From contig NZ_VDMB01000005.1 of NCBI RefSeq assembly GCF_006175995.1, positions 13 through 35,210 on the forward strand: a DNA stretch of 35,198 nucleotides. Reading direction: 5' to 3'. Below the pieces are notes generated by a model. It saw only the letters and a program-made list of their open reading frames with translations. It did no database searches and had not been told where the DNA came from. Shown here one piece after another: positions 1-8,576 of the stretch; position 1 is the stretch's first letter, and every line of letters begins with the position of its first letter. Source of the stretch: Desulfobotulus mexicanus (GTDB lineage Bacteria > Desulfobacterota > Desulfobacteria > Desulfobacterales > ASO4-4). Position numbers and translations under genes: made by a program.

Positions 1-2
1 GC

Positions 3-329
3 TACCGATTCCGTTCCGGCGTCGAGGCAACCATGTCCGACCTTGACCGCATGACTGGAATAAAACATCTGCGGATCAGGGGAATGACAAGGGTCAGGGT
101 TGCAGCGGTACTCAAAGTGACAGGATTAAACATCCTGAGGGCAACTGCGTTCAGAAATCGCCTCAAAAGGGTAAAAAGGCGAGGTGAGGGGGCAAACACC
201 CTTAAATTTGCCCTTCATAAGGTTGTCAAAGAGCGCATTTTACATCTACCAGACTCGATTCATCAATTTGTAAGGATATTTTTGTCCCGGAACAATCTTT
301 TCAACTTTTCCTCACAAAATATGGCTTGA
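3..329 (+). CDS. DDE transposase, C-terminal fragment (cut by window edge)
   Basis: The open frame enters from the left edge and reads YRFRSGVEATMSDLDRM, then TGIKHLRIRGM. This is the typical last catalytic block of a DDE-type insertion-sequence transposase, with the third acidic residue in RSGVEAT. About 108 residues are visible before the stop. The tail is rich in Lys and Arg, as is common at transposase C-termini. The frame stays open upstream of the internal ATG at 33, so that ATG is not the real start. The IS family (an IS5/IS1182-like DDE_Tnp_1 group is my guess) cannot be settled from this part alone. Whether the element is intact depends on sequence left of the window. Confidence 0.75.
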   Translation, partial: YRFRSGVEATMSDLDRMTGIKHLRIRGMTRVRVAAVLKVTGLNILRATAFRNRLKRVKRRGEGANTLKFALHKVVKERILHLPDSIHQFVRIFLSRNNLFNFSSQNMA

Positions 330-349
330 GACTTTTTGCGAGTGCATCA
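330..349. repeat. candidate right terminal end of the IS
   Basis: The block GACTTTTTGCGAGTGCATCA lies directly after the transposase stop, where an IS terminal inverted repeat is expected. The partner end would be outside the window, so this is inferred from position only. An AT-rich palindrome (TTTAAAATTTTAAA) follows at about 351-364. Confidence 0.3.
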
Positions 350-422
350 ATTTAAAATTTTAAATTTGATCTTTCAGAAAGTCAAGCTTTTACAGATTGG
401 TATAATTGCCAGAAAACCGAGA

Positions 423-677
423 TTAAAAACCCCCGGTCTCCATAAAATCAGACCGGACCAGAAGGCTGTATACAGGCCCCTCTGGTCTGAGTTCAGACCT
501 GTAAAGGTTCACTCCCAGGAGATTCATGGTAAAAATTTTTCCAAGATCCGGCATAGGGGGCAGAAAAGCACCTTTCACCCGGATTCTCTCCGCTGCCTCA
601 TACACCCTGAGCCTTTCTTCCCCGGAAAAATCCAGAGCCACAAAAAGCCGCTGCATCTCGTAGGTCTTTCCTTTCAT
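423..677 (-). CDS. short protein resembling the N-terminus of ThpR (2'-5' RNA ligase / cyclic phosphodiesterase); possibly truncated
   Basis: This 84-residue protein contains MQRLFVALDF near its start and FTMNLLGV about 40 residues later. The order and spacing recall the N-terminus of the ThpR/LigT RNA 2',3'-cyclic phosphodiesterase family (RLFVALD..., then HLTLKFLGEV). If that is right, the first catalytic His of the HxT motif is replaced by Phe, and the second half of the family (usually about 180 residues, with a second HxT) is missing. An IS end lies about 75 nt beyond its stop, so truncation is plausible. The start could be 677, or 656, which has AAGGAAA about 10 nt upstream. It lies 9 nt after the upstream zinc-ribbon gene, so the two are probably cotranscribed. 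It may equally be an unrelated hypothetical protein. Confidence 0.4.
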   Translation of the reverse strand: MKGKTYEMQRLFVALDFSGEERLRVYEAAERIRVKGAFLPPMPDLGKIFTMNLLGVNLYRSELRPEGPVYSLLVRSDFMETGGF

Positions 678-686
678 GGCATTCGC

Positions 687-935
687 CTACCCCAGAAGCC
701 AGAAAAAAAGGATGAAAAAAACAGCCAGTGCGGCAAAAACAAAAAGCATATGAAGCACATTGCCCCTTATCATGGCTTTTTTTCTCCGGACCAGTTCCTC
801 AAGCTCCCTTTCCGAAAGACCTGAACAATGGGGACAATTCATTTTTGAATCTTCATAAGAAAGTCCGCATCTGCGGCATTGTTTCGGCTGTTTTGACCTG
901 AGCTGCTGTCTGAGCATAATAAGTCTGTCTATCAA
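687..935 (-). CDS. small zinc-ribbon membrane protein
   Basis: This is an 82-residue protein. Near residues 20-37 it has CRRC and CPHC, two CxxC pairs that form a likely zinc ribbon. An Arg/Lys/Glu-rich linker follows, and a C-terminal hydrophobic helix (about residues 60-81, VLHMLFVFAALAVFFILFFWLLG) should anchor it in the membrane with the ribbon in the cytoplasm. The start is read as TTG at 935 because AGGAGG sits immediately upstream, while the next ATG (residue 7) is too far from it. Such ribbon-plus-helix proteins have no fixed function. It heads a probable two-gene unit with the downstream short gene. Confidence 0.6.
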   Translation of the reverse strand: MIDRLIMLRQQLRSKQPKQCRRCGLSYEDSKMNCPHCSGLSERELEELVRRKKAMIRGNVLHMLFVFAALAVFFILFFWLLG

Positions 936-1197
936 AGCCTCCTCCTTTTCCCCTGTTTTCAGGGTAGACTACTGCATAAAAAAATCTAACCGGGTTTATT
1001 CCGCAGCAGATCTTTTCTCTTTGTTTATCATAGCATAAGCTTAGCCTGCAGAAAAACCCGTCAGCAGGGATTTGTGATCGGATGCGGGATGGGGTAAGGC
1101 AACAGGTAAAGCTGCACCATGAATGGTGTAAAAAAATCCTGTTTTGAATGACAGGTAACATAGATATCTACCCGGAAAAAAACTGAAAGGAGCACCC

Positions 1198-1461
1198 ATG
1201 AATCCGGAAAAAATCGTTAGCGGCTTAGGAAAAGAACTGACCGATGCATTGCAGGCCATGGGAAAAACCAAGGATCTCCAGAAAAAAGAAACCTACAGCC
1301 GCATCGTCAAAAACCTGAGTAAATCTCTGGCTTCCTTTTTTGAAATGGCAAGTGATGCGGAATTTTATGGCTATAGTTATGAAGGAAATGATCTTGACGA
1401 TGATGACCTTTATCCCGAAGGCTATAAAGATGAAAATCCGGACAGGGATTGCCCCTTTTAA
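1198..1461 (+). CDS. small acidic hypothetical protein
   Basis: An 87-residue protein preceded by a good ribosome-binding site (GAAAGGAG, 6 nt from ATG). The N-terminal 55 residues are predicted helical (EKIVSGLGKELTDALQAMGKTKD). The C-terminus is strongly acidic (NDLDDDDLYPEGYKDENPD) and ends in CPF. No family was recognised. It stands alone, followed by an intrinsic terminator. Codon use and the ribosome-binding site make it a likely real gene. The function is unknown; a cytosolic protein is expected because there is no signal peptide or membrane segment. Confidence 0.55.
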   Translation: MNPEKIVSGLGKELTDALQAMGKTKDLQKKETYSRIVKNLSKSLASFFEMASDAEFYGYSYEGNDLDDDDLYPEGYKDENPDRDCPF

Positions 1462-1549
1462 ATTTTTCCAAGGAAAGGCTGGTTTTTTCAAAGCAGTGAC
1501 TTCTGCTTATTTTGATTTAAATATCCTCTGTTTTTACCTGCATAAACAA

Positions 1550-1586
1550 AAAAACCCCGGCATCCGTTAAGGACATCGGGGTTTTT
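1550..1586. terminator. bidirectional Rho-independent terminator
   Basis: AAAAACCCCG pairs with CGGGGTTTTT across a loop of about 17 nt, leaving T-runs on both strands. It lies between the plus-strand small acidic gene and the convergent minus-strand MATE gene, so it probably ends both transcripts. Confidence 0.8.
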
Positions 1587-1701
1587 ATTATTTTTTCCTT
1601 AATGACCTTAACGACCTAAATAAAAACAGCCCTTCATAATCTGGACCTCCTGCCTCCAGCACTTCTGGCAAAATTTAAATCAAAGGTAAATCACACAACC
1701 G

Positions 1702-3024
1702 TCATCCCCGTATTTTCAGCTTTTTCATCTCACGAAAAAACAAAAAGAAAATAATGGAGGCAAAAAGCACATTGGACAGGGGCAGAGCCATCCACACCCC
1801 CTGAAGACCTATGATCTTTGGAAGCATAAATAAAAAAGGCAGCTGTATGAACATATTACCAAGGGTTGTCATGGTGGCTTTTTTTGCCATACCCATGGAC
1901 TGGAAAAAACTGGCGGTCAGAACAATGAAGCCATCCAGAAAAAGGGCAAAAAGATGCAGGCGCATCCCAAGGGAAGCTGCGGCGGAAAGCTCAGGATCTC
2001 CGGACACAAAAAACCATACTGCAAGGCCCGGCACCAGCATCACCGTACAGGTCATGATAATACCGACCCCCAGTGCCACAGTCATGGCAAGTCTTACAAC
2101 CTGACGGATGTTTGTGGATTTTTCTGAACCTTTATAAAAACTGACCAGAGGCTGCATGCCACCGGCAACACCTTCGGCAAACATATAGTAAAGTGTGAGC
2201 ACATAGCCTACTATGGTAAAGGCTGCCACCTGCAGGGTGCCGCCGTATGTCATGAAAAGCATGTTATGCAGCAGTACCACAAAACTTATGTAGACATACA
2301 TCAGCATACTGGAAAGACCCGTTGCCAGAACCCTTGCCATTATAATTGGCCTTGGCTTTAAAAATCCCTGCTTCAGTGGTACCCGGGATCTGGTACTGAA
2401 TATGAAAAAAAGGCCCATGGCAATACTTAAGCTTTCAGCCAGCACTGTTGCCACGGCAGCCCCCTTAAGTTCCCACCCAAGGTGCATGATGAAAAGATAA
2501 TCCAGCAGCATATTGGCCACAGCTCCAGTCCCCATGCAAAGGGTTGCAAACCCCGGAGCCCCCAGATTCCTGACCCAGAAAGGAATGGCTATACTGGCCA
2601 GAACAACAGGAGCAGCAAAACCCATCACCCGCAGATAATCCCGGCCAAAAGATGCGACACTGTCTTCTGCCCCCTGCAGGACGAGAAAAAAGGTTGAAAA
2701 ATTTACCAGCATAAGACCAGAAGCCAGGCCCAGCAGCACCAGCGCCCAGATCCCCTGCCCCAGAATGCGGGAAGCCTTCAGAAGATCACCCTCACCCTGG
2801 GCAATACCGCACTGCACGCCTGTACCGATGCCAATCATCATACCAATGGCCAGCAGTATCCCTATCCAGGGCCAGGACATATTGATGGCTGCCAGCCCTT
2901 CGCCCCCCATGGCATGACCGATGAAAATACCATCCACTATCAGATATGTGGCACTGATAAGCAGGGCCGAAACAGAAGGGATGGTGTAGCGCCAGAACAT
3001 TCTCGAAACACTGCCTGATTTCAT
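1702..3024 (-). CDS. MATE-family multidrug / metabolite exporter
   Basis: The 440 residues carry about 12 hydrophobic segments in two repeated halves, the size and layout of MATE (multi antimicrobial extrusion) transporters. The N-terminal stretch FWRYTIPSVSALLISATYLIVDGIFIGH and the following GLAAINMSWPW are the usual first-helix pattern of the prokaryotic MepA/NorM-like branch (ALLISATYLIVDGIFIG). Such proteins export cationic drugs or metabolites across the inner membrane using Na+ or H+ gradients. The coupling ion cannot be told from sequence alone. The gene is single, minus strand, and ends against the shared terminator near 1570. It is divergent from the aldehyde oxidoreductase operon across a 233-nt gap. 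Confidence 0.9.
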   Translation of the reverse strand: MKSGSVSRMFWRYTIPSVSALLISATYLIVDGIFIGHAMGGEGLAAINMSWPWIGILLAIGMMIGIGTGVQCGIAQGEGDLLKASRILGQGIWALVLLGLASGLMLVNFSTFFLVLQGAEDSVASFGRDYLRVMGFAAPVVLASIAIPFWVRNLGAPGFATLCMGTGAVANMLLDYLFIMHLGWELKGAAVATVLAESLSIAMGLFFIFSTRSRVPLKQGFLKPRPIIMARVLATGLSSMLMYVYISFVVLLHNMLFMTYGGTLQVAAFTIVGYVLTLYYMFAEGVAGGMQPLVSFYKGSEKSTNIRQVVRLAMTVALGVGIIMTCTVMLVPGLAVWFFVSGDPELSAAASLGMRLHLFALFLDGFIVLTASFFQSMGMAKKATMTTLGNMFIQLPFLFMLPKIIGLQGVWMALPLSNVLFASIIFFLFFREMKKLKIRG

Positions 3025-3148
3025 TTACCCTCAACCTTTTTTCTGTAATACCCGTACAATCATGTCCAGCGCATCTGTGTCCATGGCAAAAAAAGTCCCG
3101 GACTGACTGCCATCAGGTTCATCCAGAACCTGATTTTATTCTTCATAC

Positions 3149-3177
3149 TTGAATGGTCATATACCTTGTGCAATAAT
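3149..3177 (+). promoter_or_regulatory. candidate sigma-70 promoter for the aldehyde oxidoreductase operon
   Basis: TTGAAT (3149-3154) and AATAAT (3172-3177) are separated by exactly 17 nt and lie about 80 nt upstream of the aor start. The hexamers match the consensus at 4/6 and 5/6 positions. Read by eye only. Confidence 0.4.
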
Positions 3178-3257
3178 TTTCAAGCTGTTGAGGAAAAATG
3201 ACAGAAAGAACCCTCAGGCAGCCTTCCCCTTAGCGACCCATAAAAAAGGAAAAAATC

Positions 3258-5204
3258 ATGAAAGGCTGGTGTGGCCGCATACTGAACGTAGACTTAAGTC
3301 GTGGAACCCTTGAACCGGCGGCACTGAATCCTTTAGATGCCCAACTCTTCATAGGTGGTCGGGGCTTGAACGACAAGGTCCTTTTTGACCGCATCCCTCC
3401 CGGCACAGACCCCCTTGGCCCGGAAAATGTCATCTGCTTTGCTCCCGGCCCCCTTTCCGGTACGGTTCTTGGACTCACCAGCCGTGTAGAGGTCAGCACC
3501 CTCTCTCCCTATAGCGGTATTCTGGGGGACGGTAATGCGGGAGAAAGGCTGGCCCATGTCATGAAACTTGCCGGATGGGATCAGATCAATATCACAGGCC
3601 GGTGTGAAAGGCCCTCCTATCTTTATATACATGAAGATGAGGTTTCCCTCATTCCCTGCCCGGAACACTGGGGTACGGACACATGGGAGTTCACCGAAGC
3701 CATGCGCAATACCCACGACAGGGATATCAGTGTTGCCTGCATCGGTCAGGCTGGAGAATGCCTTGTGCGTTTTGCCTCTGTAATTGTGGACAAATATGCA
3801 TCCGCCGCCAGAGGTGCCGGGGCTGTCATGGGTTCCAAAAATCTCAAGGGCATCGTGGTCCGGGGAAACAGAAAGGTGAAACTGGCCGATCCTGAAACCT
3901 TTAAAGCCCTTGCGAAGGAAGACAGAAATTTCTTTAAAACAGATCCCTTTCAAAAGGGCGTTGCCTCCTGCATAGGTTCCCACCACGGCATCCTCAACTG
4001 GTTTCCTGGCTACCGCAATTACGAGGACTTCTGGGACAGAAGCAAGATTCCTGCGGCCATTCAGCCCGAAGCCTTCAAGGAATACGAGGTCCGTCGCACG
4101 GGCTGCAGAAACTGCACGGTGCAGTGCAAAAACCGCTTTGAAATTCCCAAAGGCCGCCGAGCCGGAGAGCAGGGCGAAGCCATGGAATATGAATGCGTTT
4201 TCTGCCTCGGCACCAACTGCGGCATAACAGACCCTGTGGTGATTATGGAAATGGAAAACCTCTGCGACCGCTATGGTATGGATATAATTGCGGCAGGTAA
4301 CACCATGGCCATGGTCAAGGATCTATTCAATATGGGAGACATCACCATTGAAGATACTGGTGGTCTGGATCTCTCATGGGAAAACGCCGACGATCAGGTG
4401 AAGCTGCTGCACAGAACAGCCCTGCGGCAGGGTTTCGGCAACATTGTGGCAGAAGGTCTTTACCTTGGGGCAAAGATTCTGGGAAAAAGGGCCATGGATG
4501 TCTGTTACCACGTCAAAGGCCTTTCCAGAGGCCCTTATAAATCTGGCATGTTTGCTCTGGCTCACGCCACCAGCACCCGAGGTGCCGATCATCTCAGGGG
4601 GCGGAGCTGGGCCTATGGAGAAAATGACGGCGATCTTTTTTCTAAACTGAAAAGCGAAGGCCGTCTTCCCGCAGACATGGCTGACAACCCCGTATCCGCC
4701 CTCATCGTCTCCGAAAGGGCCTGTACCCTTGCGGACTGCATTGGCCGTTGCAAGGGCGCTGTCAACTCCTGGAGCTGTGCTGTCCCCCTTGTGAACCAGT
4801 ACCCCCTCATGGAAGGGCTGGCCCGTCTCATGACCGCCGCCACAGGTGTTCCCTATACGGAAGAACGTCTGAGCGCAACGGCAGACCGGGTCTATCTTCT
4901 GGAAAAAGCCTTTAACATACGGTGCGGAACCCGCAGGCAGGATGACAGGCTGGTATTGCACAAAGATCTTTTGGGAACGGAGGAGGCTGCAAAGGAGCAG
5001 GAAAAGCACGAAGCTATGCTCACTGCCTATTATGAGGCTTCCGGTCAGGATCTGGTAACGGGTATTCCCACCCGCAGAAAACTGGAAGAGCTGGAGCTGG
5101 GCTTTGTGGCCGATACCCTTGAAAAAGAACTGCCCCTTGAGCCATGGGACGGCCCGAAACCATGGCCCTTAAATGCCTATCCGTCAGGGGAAAAAAGGGT
5201 ATAG
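3258..5204 (+). CDS. aor: aldehyde:ferredoxin oxidoreductase (tungsten/molybdopterin)
   Basis: This 648-residue protein has the usual AOR length. Its N-terminal domain (about 1-210) starts MKGWCGRILNVDLSRG and contains FIGGRGLNDKVLFD and the RGAGAVMGSKNLKGI cofactor-binding block. Domains 2-3 carry the single [4Fe-4S] ligand set: C283, C286 and C290 (CRNCTVQC), and a fourth Cys at 494 or 498 (DCIGRC). The family oxidises aldehydes to carboxylic acids in the cytoplasm with ferredoxin as acceptor, using a bis-pterin W or Mo site. The reverse reaction, acid reduction, also occurs. AAGGA precedes the ATG. It is the first gene of a probable operon with a [2Fe-2S] ferredoxin, a hydrogenase-like sensor and a phosphatase, an uncommon setting. 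The preferred aldehyde is not predictable. Confidence 0.93.
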   Translation: MKGWCGRILNVDLSRGTLEPAALNPLDAQLFIGGRGLNDKVLFDRIPPGTDPLGPENVICFAPGPLSGTVLGLTSRVEVSTLSPYSGILGDGNAGERLAHVMKLAGWDQINITGRCERPSYLYIHEDEVSLIPCPEHWGTDTWEFTEAMRNTHDRDISVACIGQAGECLVRFASVIVDKYASAARGAGAVMGSKNLKGIVVRGNRKVKLADPETFKALAKEDRNFFKTDPFQKGVASCIGSHHGILNWFPGYRNYEDFWDRSKIPAAIQPEAFKEYEVRRTGCRNCTVQCKNRFEIPKGRRAGEQGEAMEYECVFCLGTNCGITDPVVIMEMENLCDRYGMDIIAAGNTMAMVKDLFNMGDITIEDTGGLDLSWENADDQVKLLHRTALRQGFGNIVAEGLYLGAKILGKRAMDVCYHVKGLSRGPYKSGMFALAHATSTRGADHLRGRSWAYGENDGDLFSKLKSEGRLPADMADNPVSALIVSERACTLADCIGRCKGAVNSWSCAVPLVNQYPLMEGLARLMTAATGVPYTEERLSATADRVYLLEKAFNIRCGTRRQDDRLVLHKDLLGTEEAAKEQEKHEAMLTAYYEASGQDLVTGIPTRRKLEELELGFVADTLEKELPLEPWDGPKPWPLNAYPSGEKRV

Positions 5205-5246
5205 TTTTTCAGGCAGGGGTCTTGTGCCCCTGCACACCGAAAGGAC

Positions 5247-5519
5247 ATGCATTTACCAATGGACAATCCTGTGAAACCTGTTCAAACCCTCACCCTCTGC
5301 ATGGGAAGTTCCTGCTTTTCCAAGGGAAACAATCTGAATGCAGCGGCCATTGAAGCCTTTATCCGGGAAAATGATCTCACAGAATCCATCAGCATGCAGG
5401 GCTGCCTCTGTGAGCAGCACTGCAAAAACGGCCCTAATATCACAATAGACGGCGAACTGATCCAGGGAGTTCAGCCGGGAATGATCCATGATCTTTTGGC
5501 CCATAAAATCAGGCGGTAA
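5247..5519 (+). CDS. thioredoxin-like [2Fe-2S] ferredoxin (NuoE/HydB-type small protein)
   Basis: This 90-residue protein has CMGSSC near residue 18 and GCLCEQHC near residues 52-58, the C-x4-C...C-x3-C spacing of the thioredoxin-like [2Fe-2S] fold found in NuoE and hydrogenase small subunits. It carries one electron between partners in the cytoplasm. It starts 42 nt after aor and ends 5 nt before the hydrogenase-like gene, so it is surely in the same operon. AAGGA lies almost against the first ATG (5247) and 13 nt before a second ATG at 5259; both spacings are unusual, so the start is uncertain by four residues. Small proteins of this kind commonly accompany group C (sensory) [FeFe]-hydrogenases. 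Confidence 0.85.
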   Translation: MHLPMDNPVKPVQTLTLCMGSSCFSKGNNLNAAAIEAFIRENDLTESISMQGCLCEQHCKNGPNITIDGELIQGVQPGMIHDLLAHKIRR

Positions 5520-5524
5520 TACCT

Positions 5525-7348
5525 ATGCCCCGAATAAAAAGCCCCATTTATACGGAAAAAACCCGCTGTCAGGACTGCTATAAGTGTATCCGGGAATGCC
5601 CAGTCAAAGCCATCCTTGTGGAAAAGGGCCACGCAATTATCATCCCGGAGCAGTGCGTACTTTGCGGCCACTGTGTTGTGGCCTGCCCCGCCCAGGCAAA
5701 AAAAGTGCGGGATGATCTGCCCCAGGCCCGGCAGATCCTGAAACTGAAACCAAAGGTCATTGCATCTCTGGCTCCTTCCTTTGCCGCTGTATATCCGGAC
5801 ATTGAACCGGGGCAGCTCATTTCGGCTATAAAAGCACTGGGTTTTTACGGCGTTTCTGAAACCGCCATCGGTGCTGATCTGGTATCCGCCAAAATCGCCT
5901 GTGACCTTTCCATGGCAGAAGACAATCCTGAAGCAGACCCAAAGGATCATAGGGAGAGTCTCTACGGATACCGGGTGCAGTTCCGGTCCCAGGAAGCCGC
6001 AGGAGAAAAACCGCCCCTTCACAGGCAAAAACTTTTTTTATCATCGGCCTGTCCTGTGCTTGTGGAATTTATCAAGCACTACATGCCCGAACTCAGCCCC
6101 AGCATTACGGACTGTGCCTCTCCCCTGCTGGCCCATGCAAGGTATCTGAAGGAAAAGTACGGAGAAGAAACGGGCATTGTTTTCATAGGACCCTGCATTG
6201 CCAAAAAAAGGGAGGCCGACACCTGGGATGAGCTGGATGCAGCCATTTCCTTTACGGACTTGAGCCGCTGGCTTGAGGACGAAGGCATTCGTCCGGCTGA
6301 TTATAAGGCAGCCAAAGAAAGCTTTATCCCTGTGAAGGCAGCCAAGGGAAGTCTTTATCCCATTGAAGGCGGTATGATCGCATCCATCCGCAAATATGCC
6401 TCCATTCGGAATGTTCATATGATGAGCATCACAGGACTCAAGGAAATAAGAAAAACCCTTGAAGGCTTCAATCCGGCGGAGTTTTCTGCACCCATTTTCA
6501 TGGAGCTTCTTTCCTGCCCCGGAGGCTGCATTAATGGTCCCGGAATCTGTGACGATACCCAGAGGATTTTTCGCAGAATCCGACTTCTCGATTATGCCAG
6601 TAAAGCCAGAAATACCCTCAGCGAAAAATTGCCCTGCATGCAGGATACCCTTCCTGTGGAAAGAATTGTCCCGGTCGAGCACTCCGAAGAAGAAATTCAG
6701 ACAGCCCTGCGACAGATAGGCAAACGCACCCTTCAGGATGCCCTGAACTGCGGAAGCTGCGGCTATGATACCTGCAAAGCCTTTGCAGCAGCCATGCTGG
6801 AAAACCGTGCCGAAAAAACCATGTGTCTTTCCTATATGAAAACCCTGGCCCAGAACAAAGCCAACGGCCTTATCCGGGCCATACCTGCAGGGGTTGTCAT
6901 ATGTGACAGTCAGCTCAAAATCATTGAATGTAACAGATACTTTGCCAACATGATGGGAGAAGATGTGCTTTCCATGTTTGAAGTCCGTCCCGGCATGGAA
7001 GGTGCCAGCCTTGAAAAAATCACAGACCTTGCCCGTTATTTCAAGGATGTGATTGATCTCAACGGACTGGATCTTGTGAACAGGGAGGTTCGGGAAGGGA
7101 AAAAAATCTTTCATCTGACCATCTTTTCCATAGAAAAGGGAGAAAGTGCCTGCGGTGTACTGCAGGATGTGACGGCACCCCAGATTCAGAAATCCAGGGT
7201 CATCGATGAAACAAGGCGGGTTATCAATAAAAACCTTAAAGTGGTTCAGAAAATCGCCTTTCTTCTGGGTGAAAATGCCGCTGAAACGGAAGCCATACTT
7301 AACTCCGTAATAGAATCCTTTTCAGGGGACGAGGACAGCGACCTATGA
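5525..7348 (+). CDS. hydS: sensory (group C-like) [FeFe]-hydrogenase homologue with 4Fe-4S and PAS domains
   Basis: The 607 residues hold, in order: two [4Fe-4S] ferredoxin motifs (C15-C18-C21-C25 and C44-C47-C50-C54); an [FeFe]-hydrogenase H-cluster domain (about 75-370); a further four-Cys FeS domain (NCGSCGYDTC, then C about 16 residues on, near 408-440); and a C-terminal PAS domain (about 450-560, IPAGVVICDSQLKIIECN). The H-cluster motifs are SSACP (C176), GPCIAKK (C224) and SCPGGCING (C331, C335), so all four cluster ligands are kept. The proton-relay Cys of catalytic enzymes is Ala175. Together with the PAS domain this fits the putative H2/redox-sensing group C enzymes rather than a bulk catalyst. 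The next gene, a PP2C phosphatase, overlaps by 4 nt and is the expected output partner. Confidence 0.88.
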   Translation: MPRIKSPIYTEKTRCQDCYKCIRECPVKAILVEKGHAIIIPEQCVLCGHCVVACPAQAKKVRDDLPQARQILKLKPKVIASLAPSFAAVYPDIEPGQLISAIKALGFYGVSETAIGADLVSAKIACDLSMAEDNPEADPKDHRESLYGYRVQFRSQEAAGEKPPLHRQKLFLSSACPVLVEFIKHYMPELSPSITDCASPLLAHARYLKEKYGEETGIVFIGPCIAKKREADTWDELDAAISFTDLSRWLEDEGIRPADYKAAKESFIPVKAAKGSLYPIEGGMIASIRKYASIRNVHMMSITGLKEIRKTLEGFNPAEFSAPIFMELLSCPGGCINGPGICDDTQRIFRRIRLLDYASKARNTLSEKLPCMQDTLPVERIVPVEHSEEEIQTALRQIGKRTLQDALNCGSCGYDTCKAFAAAMLENRAEKTMCLSYMKTLAQNKANGLIRAIPAGVVICDSQLKIIECNRYFANMMGEDVLSMFEVRPGMEGASLEKITDLARYFKDVIDLNGLDLVNREVREGKKIFHLTIFSIEKGESACGVLQDVTAPQIQKSRVIDETRRVINKNLKVVQKIAFLLGENAAETEAILNSVIESFSGDEDSDL

Positions 7349-8574
7349 TCCATATGCCAGCGGCAGAAAGCTTTATTGAAGTGGATCACCATCAGATTTT
7401 CAAGTACAGGGAAGGTGCCGGAGGAGACACCTTTTTATCCCAGAAAAATGAAAGCGACGGCAGGGTTATTACTGTCCTTTCCGATGGCCTTGGCTCCGGC
7501 GTCAAAGCCGGTGTGCTTTCCACCCTTACGGCCACCATGGCGCTGAAATTTGTGGCTTCCAATATCCCCATCAAACGGGCAGCCAGAACCATCATGAACA
7601 CCCTGCCGGTCTGCAGGCTCCGGGAAATCAGCTATGCCACCTTTACCATAGTGGATATAGAGCCGGGGCTGCAGGTAAGGATGATGGAATTTGATAATCC
7701 GGGCTATCTTCTTATCCGGGACAATCAGCCCATGACCCCTGAAAAAAATGCCATCATCATTGAAAGAAAAAATAAAAAAGCCGCTCCTCCGCACAATACC
7801 ACCATGTTTTATTCCAGCTATCAGGCCCTGCCCGGAGACCGGCTGGTCTTTTTTTCGGACGGAGTTACCCAGTCCGGTATGGGAAGCAAGGGCTTTCCCT
7901 TTGGCTGGGGAGAAGAAAGGGTGAAAGATTTCATACTGGAAAAAGTCCGTACTGCACCTTCTGTCAGTGCACGGGAACTGGCCAGATCCATTGTGCAGCA
8001 GGCGCTTTTCCATGATCAGTATCAGGCAAAGGATGACATCACCTGCGGTGTCATCTACATCCGCAGCCCAAGGGATCTGCTCATTGTCACAGGCCCCCCC
8101 ATGAATCCGGACCATGACAGTGAGATGGTAAGGCAGTTCACCGCCTTCAGCGGATCGAGAATTATCGCAGGCGGCACCACGGCGGGTATCATATCCCGTC
8201 AGCTTGGCAAGCCCTGTCGCACTGATGTGAAAAATCTGGATCCTGTAATTCCGCCGGTCTCGGAAATGGAAGGTGCGGATCTGGTGACCGAAGGAATCAT
8301 TACCCTTGGCAGGGTGGCGGAGATTCTGGAACAGCGGACCAACATAGTTACGGGCACCATTGCTTCCAATTCTAAGCAGAATGCGGCTGACCGTATCATT
8401 GATATGATCATCAACCATGACCGCATCGTATTTCTGGTGGGCACGAAAATAAACGAAGCCCACCAGGATCCCAATATGCCAGTAGGGCTGGAAATACGAA
8501 GGAACATCGTCAAAAAAATTCAGGGCCTTCTTACGGAACATTACCTGAAAGAGGTCAGCATCCATTATCTTTAG
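7345..8574 (+). CDS. SpoIIE/PP2C-type serine phosphatase, output partner of the hydrogenase-like sensor
   Basis: A 409-residue protein. Residues about 20-250 form a SpoIIE-like PP2C phosphatase domain, with the metal-binding acidic motifs LSDGLGSG, FFSDGVTQSG and KDDITCG. The remaining 160 residues (from RDLLIVTGPPMNPDHD) contain a Gly-rich GGTTAGIISR segment and form a second domain that I cannot name. The enzyme should remove phosphate from Ser/Thr of a target such as an anti-sigma-factor antagonist; no such target lies in the window. ATGA overlap with the upstream gene indicates translational coupling. PP2C phosphatases next to group C [FeFe]-hydrogenases are a known arrangement. It ends 2 nt before the convergent next gene. 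Confidence 0.88.
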   Translation: MIHMPAAESFIEVDHHQIFKYREGAGGDTFLSQKNESDGRVITVLSDGLGSGVKAGVLSTLTATMALKFVASNIPIKRAARTIMNTLPVCRLREISYATFTIVDIEPGLQVRMMEFDNPGYLLIRDNQPMTPEKNAIIIERKNKKAAPPHNTTMFYSSYQALPGDRLVFFSDGVTQSGMGSKGFPFGWGEERVKDFILEKVRTAPSVSARELARSIVQQALFHDQYQAKDDITCGVIYIRSPRDLLIVTGPPMNPDHDSEMVRQFTAFSGSRIIAGGTTAGIISRQLGKPCRTDVKNLDPVIPPVSEMEGADLVTEGIITLGRVAEILEQRTNIVTGTIASNSKQNAADRIIDMIINHDRIVFLVGTKINEAHQDPNMPVGLEIRRNIVKKIQGLLTEHYLKEVSIHYL

Positions 8575-8576
8575 GC

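Noticed and set aside
853-1271. Two overlapping minus-strand frames upstream of the zinc-ribbon gene
   Set aside because: They overlap the zinc-ribbon gene, its ribosome-binding site and the plus-strand small gene, and contain many Cys/Phe/Pro in an unnatural pattern.
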